Below, one piece after another: positions 24,198 to 32,016 of a stretch of DNA of 64,000 nt. A program made the translations under genes and the position numbers. The stretch is taken from assembly GCA_046593925.1 (NCBI GenBank), contig JBKJQN010000039.1, positions 1-64,000 of the forward strand, read 5' to 3'. The first letter of the stretch is position 1. The number at the start of each line of letters is the position of its first letter. The stretch is from JAYVYM01 sp046593925. Lineage in GTDB: Bacteria > Actinomycetota > Actinomycetes > Mycobacteriales > SCTD01. The notes beneath the pieces are model-generated. The model ran no database searches. It was given only the letters and a program-made list of their open reading frames with translations, and was not told the origin of the DNA.

Positions 24198-25124
24198 ATG
24201 ACCAGCCAGCTGCTCGGCCGCCCCGGCGCGGTGCCCGCGGACGCCCCCGACAGCGGCGTCGCGGCGCACTACGGCGACCCGTACCGGGAGCAACGCCGGC
24301 TCGCGGCCGGGCAGGCGGAGGTCGACCTGTCGCACCGCCCGGTGGTGCGCATCCAGGGGCCGGACCGGCTGTCGTGGCTGGACAGCCTCAGCTCGCAGTC
24401 GCTGGCGGCACTCGCGCCGGGGGTGCCGACTGAGACGCTCGTGCTGAGCCCGCAGGGTCACGTCGAGCACCACCTGTCGCTGGTCGACGATGGCGCGGCT
24501 GTGCTGGCGCACATCGAGCCCGGTACGGCAGATGCACTGCTGGCCTGGCTCGACCGGATGCGCTTCATGCTGCGGGTCGAGGTGAGCGACGCGACCGCCG
24601 ACCACGCCGTCCTCGGCTCGGCGGCGGGCTGGCGCCTGGTGCCGCGCGGGTCGCTGTCGTCGTACGACGGGGAGCTCGCGGGCGTTGCCGCCGCCGAGGC
24701 CCTGCGGGTCGAGGACCTGCGCCCACGGCTGGGTGTCGACGTCGACCACCGCACGATCCCCAACGAGACGCGGTGGCTGGAGACGGCAGTACACCTGCAC
24801 AAGGGCTGCTACCGCGGCCAGGAGACGGTCGCCAGGGTGTCGAACCTCGGCCGGCCGCCTCGCCGGCTCGCGCTGCTGCACCTGGACGGCTCGGACAGCG
24901 AGCTGCCCGCCACCGGTGACCCGGTGCTGTTCGCCGGCCGCGACGTCGGCCGGGTCGGTACCGTCGCCCGGCACCACGAGCTGGGCCCGATCGCCCTGGC
25001 GCTGGTGAAGCGGCAGGTGCCGGACGACGCTGAGCTGCTCGTCAGCGGCGTCGCCGCCCGGCTGGAGCCCGAGACCGCACCACCGCCCCCGCGGGTCGCC
25101 CGGCCGGAGCTGATGCGGTTCTGA
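24198..25124 (+). CDS. ygfZ: Folate-binding YgfZ/GcvT-like protein
   Basis: A 308-residue relative of the aminomethyltransferase GcvT. YgfZ proteins bind folate and help repair or assemble some Fe-S proteins. The signature KGCYRGQET (Lys202, Cys204) is intact. The N-terminus RLAAGQAEVDLSHRPVVRIQ and GPDRLSWLDSLSSQ match, as does the C-terminal barrel (DVGRVGTVARHHELGPIAL). ATG 24198 is chosen because CGGAGG lies 8 nt upstream; GTG 24189 is the alternative. Confidence 0.92.
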   Translation: MTSQLLGRPGAVPADAPDSGVAAHYGDPYREQRRLAAGQAEVDLSHRPVVRIQGPDRLSWLDSLSSQSLAALAPGVPTETLVLSPQGHVEHHLSLVDDGAAVLAHIEPGTADALLAWLDRMRFMLRVEVSDATADHAVLGSAAGWRLVPRGSLSSYDGELAGVAAAEALRVEDLRPRLGVDVDHRTIPNETRWLETAVHLHKGCYRGQETVARVSNLGRPPRRLALLHLDGSDSELPATGDPVLFAGRDVGRVGTVARHHELGPIALALVKRQVPDDAELLVSGVAARLEPETAPPPPRVARPELMRF

Positions 25125-25211
25125 GTCGGACCCTCGGGTCGATGCTGTCAACATCTGACACCATGGGCAGCGCACGCCCACCGGCGGGCGGGACGAGGGA
25201 CAGGAGCCCGG

Positions 25212-25781
25212 GTGAGCGCCGACGACACGACCGGTACGGGCAGCCGCCGCATCGACAAGGTGCTGGCCGAGGACTACCTCGACGGGCTGCGCGTTGCGTC
25301 GCTGGAAGATGTGCGGGCGCTGCGCGCCGAGGCCGAGCAGGAGGAGGTCGACCTGTCGTACCTGCGGCGCATGGTGCAGGGCCGGCTCGACGTCCTGCGA
25401 GCCGAGGTCGCACATCGCGAGAGCGGTCGGGAGGGCTCAGGTCTGGTAGCCGGGCTCGCGAAGATCCTCGCAGAGGAACCGCGCGGCCCCGCCCGCGGGC
25501 TGGGCCGGTACAGCACCCTGGAGCCGAGTCGCGTGGACCAGCACCGTCGCTACGTCGAGGCGCTGGTCGCCGACGTCGACCTGTCCGACGTGTCGGCGCG
25601 CAGCGACGAGGACGTCGCGGCTGCGCGCCAGGTGCTGACCGAGCAGGAGCGGCTGCTGTCGGCCAAGCGGCGGGAGGTGCAGGCGGTGATGGACGCGTGC
25701 AGCGCTGAGGTCACCCGGCGCTACCGCGACGGCGAGGCCGACGTCGACGCCCTGCTGGGCGTGGCCGCCGACGAGGGCTGA
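25212..25781 (+). CDS. rsiG: RsiG, c-di-GMP-dependent anti-sigma factor (WhiG-type)
   Basis: A 189-residue helical protein. RsiG in Streptomyces holds sigma WhiG inactive when bound to c-di-GMP, blocking spore formation. The c-di-GMP motif E(X)3S(X)2R(X)3Q(X)3D occurs twice in full: E45, S49, R52, Q56, D60 in helix one, and E146, S150, R153, Q157, D161 in helix two. The two antiparallel motif helices are joined by a linker (residues 75-130). Two motifs in one chain is the Streptomyces-like form. The partner whiG is not in the window. GTG start at 25212. Confidence 0.92.
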   Translation: MSADDTTGTGSRRIDKVLAEDYLDGLRVASLEDVRALRAEAEQEEVDLSYLRRMVQGRLDVLRAEVAHRESGREGSGLVAGLAKILAEEPRGPARGLGRYSTLEPSRVDQHRRYVEALVADVDLSDVSARSDEDVAAARQVLTEQERLLSAKRREVQAVMDACSAEVTRRYRDGEADVDALLGVAADEG

Positions 25782-25796
25782 CCCGTCACGACGTCG

Positions 25797-26744
25797 GTGC
25801 TGCTCGTCGAGGTCACCCGCTCGGGAGTCGTCGAGAGCACCCATCGAGGCGCGGTCGTGGCGCTGCGGCCGGACGGCTCGGTCGCGATCGGCCTCGGTGA
25901 CCTCGATCGCCCGATCTTCCCGCGTTCGTCGAACAAGCCGCTGCAGGCGGTCGGGTTGCTCCGCTGCGGGTGGCGCCCCCGCGACGAGGCCGAGCTGGCG
26001 CTGGCGTCGGCCTCGCACAGCGGCGAGCCCCGGCACGTCGAGGTCGTCCGCCGGATGCTCGGCGACCTCAGCGAGGACGTCCTGGGCTGTCCCTCGCAGC
26101 TGCCGCTGGACGAGGCCACCGCGCACGTCCTGCTCGCCGCGGGCGGCGGGCCCACGCGCGTACACATGAACTGCTCGGGCAAGCACGCCGCGATGCTCGC
26201 GACCTGTGTCGCGCGGGGCTGGCCGACCGCCGGATACCTGGCAGCCGACCACCCGCTGCAGGTGGCGCTCACGGCAGCCGTTGAAGGGCTCGCCGGCGAG
26301 CCGGTGCGGCACGTCGCCGTCGACGGTTGCGGGGCGCCCCAGCACGCGCTCACGCTGACCGGCCTTGCCCGGGCCTTCGCGCGCCTGGTGACCGCGGCGG
26401 AAGGATCCGATGAGCGGCGCACCGCGGATGCGGTACGCGCCCACCCGGGCCTGGTCGGAGGGACCGGTCGGGACGTCACCCTGCTCATGGAGGGGGTTCC
26501 CGGGCTGCTCGCGAAGGACGGCGCCGAGGGCGTCTACGCCGCCGCGCTCGCCGACGGATCTGCTGTCGCCCTCAAGGTCGATGATGGTGCCGCCCGGCCG
26601 CGCACGCCGGTGCTCATCGCGGCGCTGCGGGCGCTCGGCGCGGACGGCCCGGCGCTGGACGCGCTGGGGGTCGGTGCCGTCCGCGGCGGTGGCCGCACCG
26701 TCGGCGAGGTGCGGGTGGCCGGCCCGCTCGCCGACATCGGCTGA
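25797..26744 (+). CDS. Asparaginase II family protein
   Basis: A 315-residue protein of the plant-like/rhizobial asparaginase II (AnsA-type) family. It starts VEVTRSGVVESTHRGAVV and has the conserved RSSNKPLQAVGLL, SASHSGEPRHVEVV, the segment HMNCSGKHAAMLATC near residue 122, and VDGCGAPQHALTL. The Ser-Lys and Cys positions in these blocks are the conserved ones of the family. It probably hydrolyses asparagine to aspartate and ammonia in the cytoplasm. It starts 16 bp after rsiG, so the two may share a transcript. The GTG start is preferred. Confidence 0.9.
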   Translation: MLLVEVTRSGVVESTHRGAVVALRPDGSVAIGLGDLDRPIFPRSSNKPLQAVGLLRCGWRPRDEAELALASASHSGEPRHVEVVRRMLGDLSEDVLGCPSQLPLDEATAHVLLAAGGGPTRVHMNCSGKHAAMLATCVARGWPTAGYLAADHPLQVALTAAVEGLAGEPVRHVAVDGCGAPQHALTLTGLARAFARLVTAAEGSDERRTADAVRAHPGLVGGTGRDVTLLMEGVPGLLAKDGAEGVYAAALADGSAVALKVDDGAARPRTPVLIAALRALGADGPALDALGVGAVRGGGRTVGEVRVAGPLADIG

Positions 26745-26769
26745 CGCTTGCTGCTCCCCGTCGTGAGTG

Positions 26770-26845
26770 CACTTCCCCTTCGGCAGAGCGCTCTGACGGC
26801 CCCCGACAGTGACCGGACGCAGGGGAAGTGACCGCACGCAGGGGA
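26770..26845. repeat. Tandem 19-bp repeats and inverted repeat after asparaginase
   Basis: AGTGACCGGACGCAGGGGA at 26808-26826 is followed directly by AGTGACCGCACGCAGGGGA at 26827-26845, 18 of 19 identical. CACTTCCCCT at 26770-26779 is complementary to AGGGGAAGTG at 26821-26830, across the junction of the repeats. The arrangement could be a terminator for the asparaginase or a regulator site ahead of the RsbW-like gene at 26942. Confidence 0.55.
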
Positions 26846-26941
26846 GGAGGTCCGGGCGACTTCGGGAGTTGCCAGCCGTTGCCGGGCGGCTCAGTGGCCA
26901 CCCGGTCCCGGGAGTAGGTGGCTGGGCCTATCGTGCCCCTC

Positions 26942-27469
26942 ATGGGTGCCGTGGAGCTCACGCTGACGGCCAACACGGCAAGCGTCGGAGCGGCCCGGCG
27001 GTTTCTCGTGCAGACCTTGCGCGGCTGGGCCGCGACCCAGCTGGAGTGGCCAGCCTCGCAGGTGGTGTCGGAGCTGGCGACCAACGCAGTGATCCACGCC
27101 GGCACGGCTTTCACGGTCGCTCTGGTCATGCAGGGCGACGCCCTGCGCCTCGAGGTGCGGGACGGCAGCCTGCTCCTGCCGCGGCAACGGCGGTACGGCC
27201 TGTCCGCGACGACCGGTCGCGGCCTGGCGCTCGTCGGCGCGCTCACCCGGGACTGGGGGGTGCAGCCCGGCGCGGCCGGCAAGACCATCTGGTGCCTGCT
27301 GGCCCCCGACGACGCGGAGGCCGCCGGTGTGCCGGACCTGGACGCCTTCCTCACCGAGCAGGACCGGGCCGAGCTCGGTGCGCCACCGCCTGTCGTCCCG
27401 GTGGTCCTACGACCAGGGTCCTCTGTCGGAACAGACCTCGCGCGACAGACAGTCCAGGTGACCGCCTGA
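26942..27469 (+). CDS. RsbW-like ATP-binding anti-sigma/serine-kinase domain protein
   Basis: A 175-residue GHKL ATPase of the RsbW/SpoIIAB type. The N-box WPASQVVSELATNAVIHAGT (Glu, Asn) is near residue 45, and the lid region has RQRRYGLSATTGRGLALVGA, a G2-like motif. Proteins of this kind bind a sigma factor or phosphorylate a STAS-domain antagonist; two STAS genes and a PP2C phosphatase lie at 51.7-54.3 kb. A C-terminal Pro-rich tail follows residue 130. It is followed by a secreted protein and a two-component pair on the same strand. Confidence 0.85.
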   Translation: MGAVELTLTANTASVGAARRFLVQTLRGWAATQLEWPASQVVSELATNAVIHAGTAFTVALVMQGDALRLEVRDGSLLLPRQRRYGLSATTGRGLALVGALTRDWGVQPGAAGKTIWCLLAPDDAEAAGVPDLDAFLTEQDRAELGAPPPVVPVVLRPGSSVGTDLARQTVQVTA

Positions 27470-27495
27470 AAGGGCCCTATCACCAGGAGCACACC

Positions 27496-27972
27496 GTGCG
27501 CCTCTCCCGCACCTCCCCGCTCGTCCTGCTGGCTGCGGCCGCCCTCGTGCTCGGCTCCGGAGCCGGAGCCTTCGCGCTCGCCGGTTCGACCGCCGAGTCG
27601 GGTACCGCGGATCGAGCCAACACCCAGCCCATCGATGACAACCGCATCCCGGCGGTGGCCGTGGACCAGCGGCACGCCGCCGACGACAGCGCGCAGCCCA
27701 CCGGCGCCCCCGAGGCCGGCGACGACCAGGGGGCGCAGCCCGAGGCCGGCGACGACCAGGGGGCCGGCGCAGACGACGCCACACCGACAGCTGTCGGTAC
27801 GCACGAGGCCGGGGACGACTCCCATCGCTCTGGCGGCGGGAGCTCGGGCGGCATCAGTTCTGGCAGCTCGGGTCACGGCAGCAGCAGCTCGGGTCACGGC
27901 GGCGACGACACCGCGACGCACGACGTGGGTGGCGACCATGGCGGCGGGTCCGGTCATGGCTCGGACGGCTGA
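27496..27972 (+). CDS. Secreted acidic, Gly/Ser/His-rich low-complexity protein
   Basis: A 158-residue protein with a signal peptide (VRLSRTSPLVLLAAAALVLG, then SGAGAFALAGS). The mature part is unstructured: EAGDDQGAQP is repeated near residue 76, and the tail is made of GSSGHGSSSSGHGG units with several His and Asp residues. Such tails can bind metals or act as cell-wall spacers; no domain is recognised. AGGAG at 27485 supports GTG 27496. A perfect hairpin follows at 28039. It may be a target of the two-component system downstream. Confidence 0.6.
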   Translation: MRLSRTSPLVLLAAAALVLGSGAGAFALAGSTAESGTADRANTQPIDDNRIPAVAVDQRHAADDSAQPTGAPEAGDDQGAQPEAGDDQGAGADDATPTAVGTHEAGDDSHRSGGGSSGGISSGSSGHGSSSSGHGGDDTATHDVGGDHGGGSGHGSDG

Positions 27973-28038
27973 CCCGGGCCTGCCGGCGGGGGCCGGTCTG
28001 CAGGATTCGGCCGGACGGCGGCCAGAACACGCTCTACT

Positions 28039-28068
28039 GGTACGGGACCGGGTCACCGGTCCCGTACC
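28039..28068 (+). terminator. Perfect 13-bp hairpin before sensor kinase gene
   Basis: GGTACGGGACCGG at 28039-28051 pairs perfectly with CCGGTCCCGTACC at 28056-28068 around a GTCA loop. It ends 22 bp before the sensor kinase start and 12 bp before its AGGAGG site. It can end the transcript of the secreted protein gene, or serve as an operator for the kinase/regulator pair. There is no U-tract. Confidence 0.6.
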
Positions 28069-28090
28069 CCCGCCGTTCGTAGGAGGCTCG

Positions 28091-29467
28091 GTGTCCCGTC
28101 CCAGCGGCGAGCCCGGCGGTGGGACCGTCTCGGTGACGCGCGCGGTGGCGGCCTTCCTCGTCGCGGGTCTGATCGTGCTGACCGCGACCGGCGTGGTGCT
28201 CGCGGTGCTGCAGCGCCGGCAAGCCGTCACCGAAGCGGTCCGCGATGCCCGGTCACTGACCAGCGTGATGGCGCACGCCGTCGTCGGGCCGGCGCTGTCG
28301 GACGCTGCGCTGGCTCCGGGGGTGCCGCAGGACGACCTCCACAAAATCGTGAACGAGCGGGTCCTGGGCAGGTGGATCGTTCGGGTCAAGATCTGGGACA
28401 GGACCGGGCGGATCGTCTACAGCGACGACAAAGCCTTGATCGGGCGGGTGTTCCCCCTGCCGGAGGAGGAGCGGATGGCGCTCACGCAGGAGGGGCCGGC
28501 GCTGGCCGAGGTCTCCGACCTGAGCGAGCCGGAGAATGTGGGGGAGCAGCAGTTCGGCCAGCTCCTGCAGGTCTACCTCGGGGTCCGCACGTTGGAGGGC
28601 ACGCCGCTGCTGTTCGAGACCTATCAGTCTTTCGACACGATCCGGGCGAGCAGCCGCGCGATGTGGCTCGACTCGCTGCCCGTGCTGATCGGGGCGCTCG
28701 CCCTGCTCTACGTCGTCCAGATCCCGCTGGCGTACCGGATGGCCGTGCGGCTGCGCTCGGCACAGGAGCAGCGCGAGCAGCTGCTGCTCAGCGCGCTGGC
28801 AGCCTCCGACCGTGAGCGTCGTCGGATCGCGGCCGACCTGCACGACGGCGTCCTGCAGGGGCTGTCCGGGGCGTCGTACTCGCTGTCGGCCGCCGCAGGC
28901 GGCGTCCGCGCGGCAGGCGACCATGACGCCGCGGAGTCCGTCGAGCGGACGGCCCTCGACCTGCGACGCTGGGTACGTGAGCTGCGCACCCTGGTCGTCA
29001 CGATCACGCCGCCCGCGCTCCACCAGCAGGGCCTGGCTGCGAGCTTGGCCGACCTCGCGTCCACCCTGGAGGTCAGGGGCGTCGAGGCGACCGTCGACGT
29101 CGCCGCCGCCGAGGGGCTCGACCTCGACGAGGCGACCGAGGCGCTGGTCTACCGGGTTGCCCAGGAGGCCGTCCGCAACGTCTTGCGGCACGCCGACGCG
29201 GGACGGGCCATCCTCACGCTGGAGGTCGACCCATCGGCCGGTTGGCTGCGCCTGACGGTCACCGACGACGGTCGCGGCTACGACGTTGCCCAGGCCGGGC
29301 TGCGTGACCGCGGCAGTGTCGGGCTGGAGCTGTTGCGGGCACTGGTCGCCGAGCGCGGCGGGAACCTGACAGCGATCTCCTCGGCGGGAGTCGGCACGAC
29401 GCTGGCGCTGCAGGTCCCACTGAGCGCGGCGGAGGCCCGGCCGGGCCGGCACCGGGTGCCCGTATGA
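28091..29467 (+). CDS. Sensor histidine kinase, NarL-type system
   Basis: A 458-residue membrane kinase. Helices near residues 16-38 and 197-216 flank an extracytoplasmic sensor of about 155 residues (VKIWDRTGRIVYSDDKALIG, typical of cache-type sensors). The cytoplasmic part has the HisKA_3 phosphorylation segment RERRRIAADLHDGVLQGLSG (His in LHDG), an N-box VAQEAVRNVLRHADA and a G1-box TDDGRGYD. AGGAGG at 28081-28086 supports GTG 28091. The stop overlaps the response regulator start by 4 nt. The ligand is unknown. Confidence 0.93.
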   Translation: MSRPSGEPGGGTVSVTRAVAAFLVAGLIVLTATGVVLAVLQRRQAVTEAVRDARSLTSVMAHAVVGPALSDAALAPGVPQDDLHKIVNERVLGRWIVRVKIWDRTGRIVYSDDKALIGRVFPLPEEERMALTQEGPALAEVSDLSEPENVGEQQFGQLLQVYLGVRTLEGTPLLFETYQSFDTIRASSRAMWLDSLPVLIGALALLYVVQIPLAYRMAVRLRSAQEQREQLLLSALAASDRERRRIAADLHDGVLQGLSGASYSLSAAAGGVRAAGDHDAAESVERTALDLRRWVRELRTLVVTITPPALHQQGLAASLADLASTLEVRGVEATVDVAAAEGLDLDEATEALVYRVAQEAVRNVLRHADAGRAILTLEVDPSAGWLRLTVTDDGRGYDVAQAGLRDRGSVGLELLRALVAERGGNLTAISSAGVGTTLALQVPLSAAEARPGRHRVPV

Positions 29468-30102
29468 CGCGCGTCATGTTGGTCGACGACCACCCCCTGG
29501 TGCGGCGCGGGCTCGTCGACCTCTTCAGCCGGATCGATGACATCGACGTCGTCGCCGTCCTCGACGACGGCTCGCAAGCGGCCGCCGCGGTGCTCGAGCA
29601 CGCCGTCGACGTGGTGCTGATGGACCTGTCGATGCCCGGGACCGATGGGCTCGCCGCCACCCGGCAGGTCGTCGCGGCAGCCCCGGACGTCCGGGTGGTG
29701 GTGCTGACCAGCTTCGCGGAGTCCGACCGGATCGTGGCTGCCCTCGATGCGGGCGCGGTGGGCTACCTGCTCAAGGACGCCGAGCCCGACGATGTCGTCC
29801 GCGCGGTGCGCGACGCCGCTGCTGGGCACTCGCCGCTGTCCCCACGTGCCGCGACCGCGCTGCTGCCGCAGCGGCGCGCTGACCAGGCGGGACCCGCCGA
29901 CCGGCTGTCGGCGCGCGAGCGCGACGTGCTCGCCCTGGTCGCGGCGGGCCTGCCGAACAAGAGCATCGGCCGCCGCCTCGGCATCAGCGAGAAGACCGTC
30001 AAAGCCCACCTGACCCGGGTGTTCGCCACCCTCGGTGTGGGCGACCGCACGAGCGCGGCGCTGTGGGCGCAGCGGCACGGGGTCCTGGCCGAGCCGGACT
30101 GA
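29464..30102 (+). CDS. NarL/FixJ-family response regulator
   Basis: A 212-residue DNA-binding response regulator paired with the kinase just upstream. The receiver has the acidic pair in LVDDHPLVRRG, the phospho-acceptor Asp in DVVLMDLSMPGTDG, the Thr in VVLTSF and Lys in GYLLKDAEPDDVV. The C-terminal LuxR-type helix-turn-helix has LSARERDVLALVAAGLPNKS followed by ISEKTVKAHLTRVFATLGV. ATG 29464 overlaps the kinase stop (ATGA). Confidence 0.95.
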   Translation: MTRVMLVDDHPLVRRGLVDLFSRIDDIDVVAVLDDGSQAAAAVLEHAVDVVLMDLSMPGTDGLAATRQVVAAAPDVRVVVLTSFAESDRIVAALDAGAVGYLLKDAEPDDVVRAVRDAAAGHSPLSPRAATALLPQRRADQAGPADRLSARERDVLALVAAGLPNKSIGRRLGISEKTVKAHLTRVFATLGVGDRTSAALWAQRHGVLAEPD

Positions 30103-30138
30103 CAGCGTCCCGCCCGGCCGGCGCACCCGATGGCACGC

Positions 30139-30354
30139 TCAGCCGTGCGGCTTGAGCCGCACCTAGGTGTCACCGTCGACGCGGCGGTCGAGCTTGTCGT
30201 ACGCGTCGGGCGCCGCTGCGGGCGGGATCTCGTGGGCGACGATGAACGACGGCGTCAGCCGGCCGCCGACGGTGGGGACCGATGCGTCACCGTGGTCACG
30301 GACCTCGGCGAGCAGCCCGCCGCCGTGCTGCTGTCGCGCCGGGAGCAGGTGCAC
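30139..30354 (-). pseudogene. C-terminal relic of a zinc-type alcohol dehydrogenase with in-frame TAG
   Basis: The minus strand reads VGGRLTPSFIVAHEIPPAAA, then PDAYDKLDRRVDGDT, a TAG at 30163-30165, and VRLKPHG before a TGA at 30139. This is the usual end of medium-chain dehydrogenases, in which the domain closes with a DG-x-x-K-V-V-L-K-P-like strand. The amber codon therefore interrupts the last ten residues, and the catalytic and cofactor domains are absent upstream. The fragment is a decayed gene end. No function is expected unless the tail is tolerated. Confidence 0.6.
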
Positions 30355-30469
30355 CTGCAGGGTGATCGGCCCCCGGCCGTGCCTCGGACGGTAGCTGCAG
30401 GCCGGGTGGAGCCGGGAGCCCCGGCCGGATCAGCGGGACGTGGGCGTGCAGGGACCGTTTTGGGGTGCG

Positions 30470-30778
30470 TCAGCGCGGTGGTGCGGCATGGACCGCGGTG
30501 TCCAGCAGGCGTTGGTGGGCGAGTCTCTCGACCAGCTCGGGGAGCGCGGAGCTCGGCGACCCCGCGAGATCGCGGCGGCAGGCGAACACCACCCGTGAGA
30601 TGTCGTCAAGGTCGAGCCGGTGCTCGAACTCGGCCATCAGGCGCTGGATGACGTCGGCGACCGTGCTCCCGCCTGCTGCCCACGGGTCCGTGCCGGGTTG
30701 CTGGTCGCGGGCAGCGGTGGCCACTGTCGACGCCTGGCCGGTGCTGAGGGTCCCTGTCACGTGCTGAGCGGTTGGCAT
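30470..30778 (-). CDS. Three-helix-bundle-domain small protein
   Basis: A 102-residue protein whose first 40 residues are Ser/Thr/Ala/Gly-rich. Its C-terminal part reads VADVIQRLMAEFEHRLDLDD, then ISRVVFACRRDLAGSPSSAL and PELVERLAHQRLLD. This resembles the three-helix-bundle dimerization domain found in small actinobacterial proteins. ATG 30778 is chosen because AAGGAG lies 9 nt upstream. It is divergent from the XRE regulator; the 210-bp gap between them holds the TTGCTAGC operator-like repeats. Role unknown. Confidence 0.65.
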   Translation of the reverse strand: MPTAQHVTGTLSTGQASTVATAARDQQPGTDPWAAGGSTVADVIQRLMAEFEHRLDLDDISRVVFACRRDLAGSPSSALPELVERLAHQRLLDTAVHAAPPR

Positions 30779-30939
30779 GGCGACTCCTTGGGAGGTCACC
30801 GGGGGTCGTCCGGCGGTGAGCGAGCGCTCTCGGGGTGCGGCGCGGACCTGCGCGGCGACCCCGTCCCGGATCGGCTGTTGTCCAGCCGAGGTCACCTTAC
30901 GACGCTCCCGCCCGGCTGTGTGATCAGCCTCACGGGACT

Positions 30940-30969
30940 TTGCTAGCAGGAGTGCTTGCAGTTGCTAGC
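30940..30969 (+). promoter_or_regulatory. TTGCTAGC direct repeats ahead of XRE gene
   Basis: TTGCTAGC occurs at 30940-30947 and again at 30962-30969, 22 bp apart (two helix turns), with TGCTTGCA between them. GCTAGC is itself a palindrome. The pair ends 16 bp before the ATG of the XRE regulator gene, so it overlaps the expected promoter. Self-regulation by the XRE protein is the natural reading and is inference. Confidence 0.6.
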
Positions 30970-30985
30970 GGTCCCGGCTACCGTT

Positions 30986-31417
30986 ATGAACATGATCAAA
31001 GAACCGCTGGGGACGGTCACCGAAGCCGGCCACCGCCTCGGAGAGTTCATTCGCGAGCAACGGCACGGCAGCCAGATCTCACTTCGTCAGCTGGCCACCC
31101 TCGCGGGCGTCAGCAACCCCTACCTCAGCCAGATCGAGCGGGGGCTGCGAAAACCGAGCGCGGAGATCCTGCAGCAGATCGCCAAAGGGCTTCGCATCTC
31201 CGCCGAAGCACTGTACCTGCAGGCGGGGATCCTCGAGCAGCGCGAGGGCGACCGCCTCGTCGTCGACGCGGTGCTCGCCGACGACGGGATCAGCGAGCGG
31301 CAGAAGCAGGTACTGCTCGAGATCTACGACAGCTTCCGCAAGGAGAACGCCGCGGCGCCGCCGCCAGCCACCACACCGAGCACCATCCCCACCCCGCCCC
31401 AGGAGGCATCATCATGA
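30986..31417 (+). CDS. XRE-family transcriptional regulator upstream of hbhA
   Basis: A 143-residue regulator. The helix-turn-helix occupies residues 10-75: LGEFIREQRHGSQISLRQLA followed by TLAGVSNPYLSQIERGLRKP and SAEILQQIAKGLRISAEALY. It matches the Rv0474-type regulator that lies upstream of hbhA in mycobacteria. The C-terminal part is a short helix and a Pro/Thr-rich tail. An internal ATG at 30992 is an alternative start. It overlaps the next gene by 4 nt (ATGA). Confidence 0.9.
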   Translation: MNMIKEPLGTVTEAGHRLGEFIREQRHGSQISLRQLATLAGVSNPYLSQIERGLRKPSAEILQQIAKGLRISAEALYLQAGILEQREGDRLVVDAVLADDGISERQKQVLLEIYDSFRKENAAAPPPATTPSTIPTPPQEASS

Positions 31418-31905
31418 GCGTCACCACCGACGTCAACAAGTCCGGCAACACCGTCACCGGCCGGTTCACCATCAAGAACCTGCCGACGGTGTCACTGGAC
31501 GAGGTCAGGAAGCCGGCCTTCGCGTTCGCCGGGCTCGCGGACCTCGCACTCGAGCAGGTCAAGGATGCCCCGGCGGCCTACGTCGCCGAGGTCAAGAAGG
31601 CTCAGGGTCGGCTCGCCGAGGTGCCGTCGGTGGTCAAGACCCTCCCGGCGCAGGTGAAGGACCTCCGCAGCGAGGTCGAGAGCCGGGTCGCCAAGGCTGG
31701 CGAGCAGGCGAACGAGTTCTACGCCGCGCTCGCCATCCGTGGCCAGCGCCTGGTCACGCAGATCCGCCGGCAGCCGGCGACCGAGGCCACCATTGCCGAG
31801 GGCAAGGAGGCCGTGAAGAAGGCCGGCGCCGCCGCGACCGCTGCCAAGAAGTCGGCCAAGGCCGGCGAGAAGGCTGTCGAGGGCGCCGTCAACAAGGTCG
31901 GCTAG
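31414..31905 (+). CDS. HbhA-like heparin-binding hemagglutinin family protein
   Basis: A 163-residue protein with an N-terminal hydrophobic stretch (TVSLDEVRKPAFAFAGLADL), a central coiled coil (QGRLAEVPSVVKTLPAQVKD) and a Lys/Ala-rich tail (KKAGAAATAAKKSAKAGEKA). This is the HbhA layout, where the Lys-rich tail binds heparan sulfate in mycobacteria and the coiled coil dimerises. In a non-pathogen the tail more likely binds polyanions or membrane lipid. AGGAGG at 31401-31406 supports ATG 31414. The XRE-hbhA-DUF2516 order matches Rv0474-Rv0476. Confidence 0.85.
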   Translation: MSVTTDVNKSGNTVTGRFTIKNLPTVSLDEVRKPAFAFAGLADLALEQVKDAPAAYVAEVKKAQGRLAEVPSVVKTLPAQVKDLRSEVESRVAKAGEQANEFYAALAIRGQRLVTQIRRQPATEATIAEGKEAVKKAGAAATAAKKSAKAGEKAVEGAVNKVG

Positions 31906-31922
31906 TTCCCGCTGTCCCAGGC

Positions 31923-31982
31923 GGCGGCGAAGCCGCCACCAAGCACGTACGACCCCCGGTGCCCTCGCAGCCCGGGGGTCGT
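31923..31982 (+). terminator. Double hairpin after hbhA-like gene
   Basis: Two hairpins lie in a row. GGCGGC/GCCGCC at 31923-31937 has a 3-nt loop. ACGACCCCCGG at 31949-31959 pairs with CCGGGGGTCGT at 31972-31982 across a 12-nt loop. Together they would end the XRE-hbhA message, leaving DUF2516 to its own promoter or to read-through. Confidence 0.65.
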
Positions 31983-32016
31983 GCGCTGCCCGGCCTCCGC
32001 CGGGCAGGATGGGCGG

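Noticed and set aside
27700..27960. EAGDDQG and GSSGHGS repeats as a structural or adhesive domain.
   Set aside because: They are low-complexity repeats in a short secreted protein. No known domain fits, so only a secreted low-complexity protein is called.
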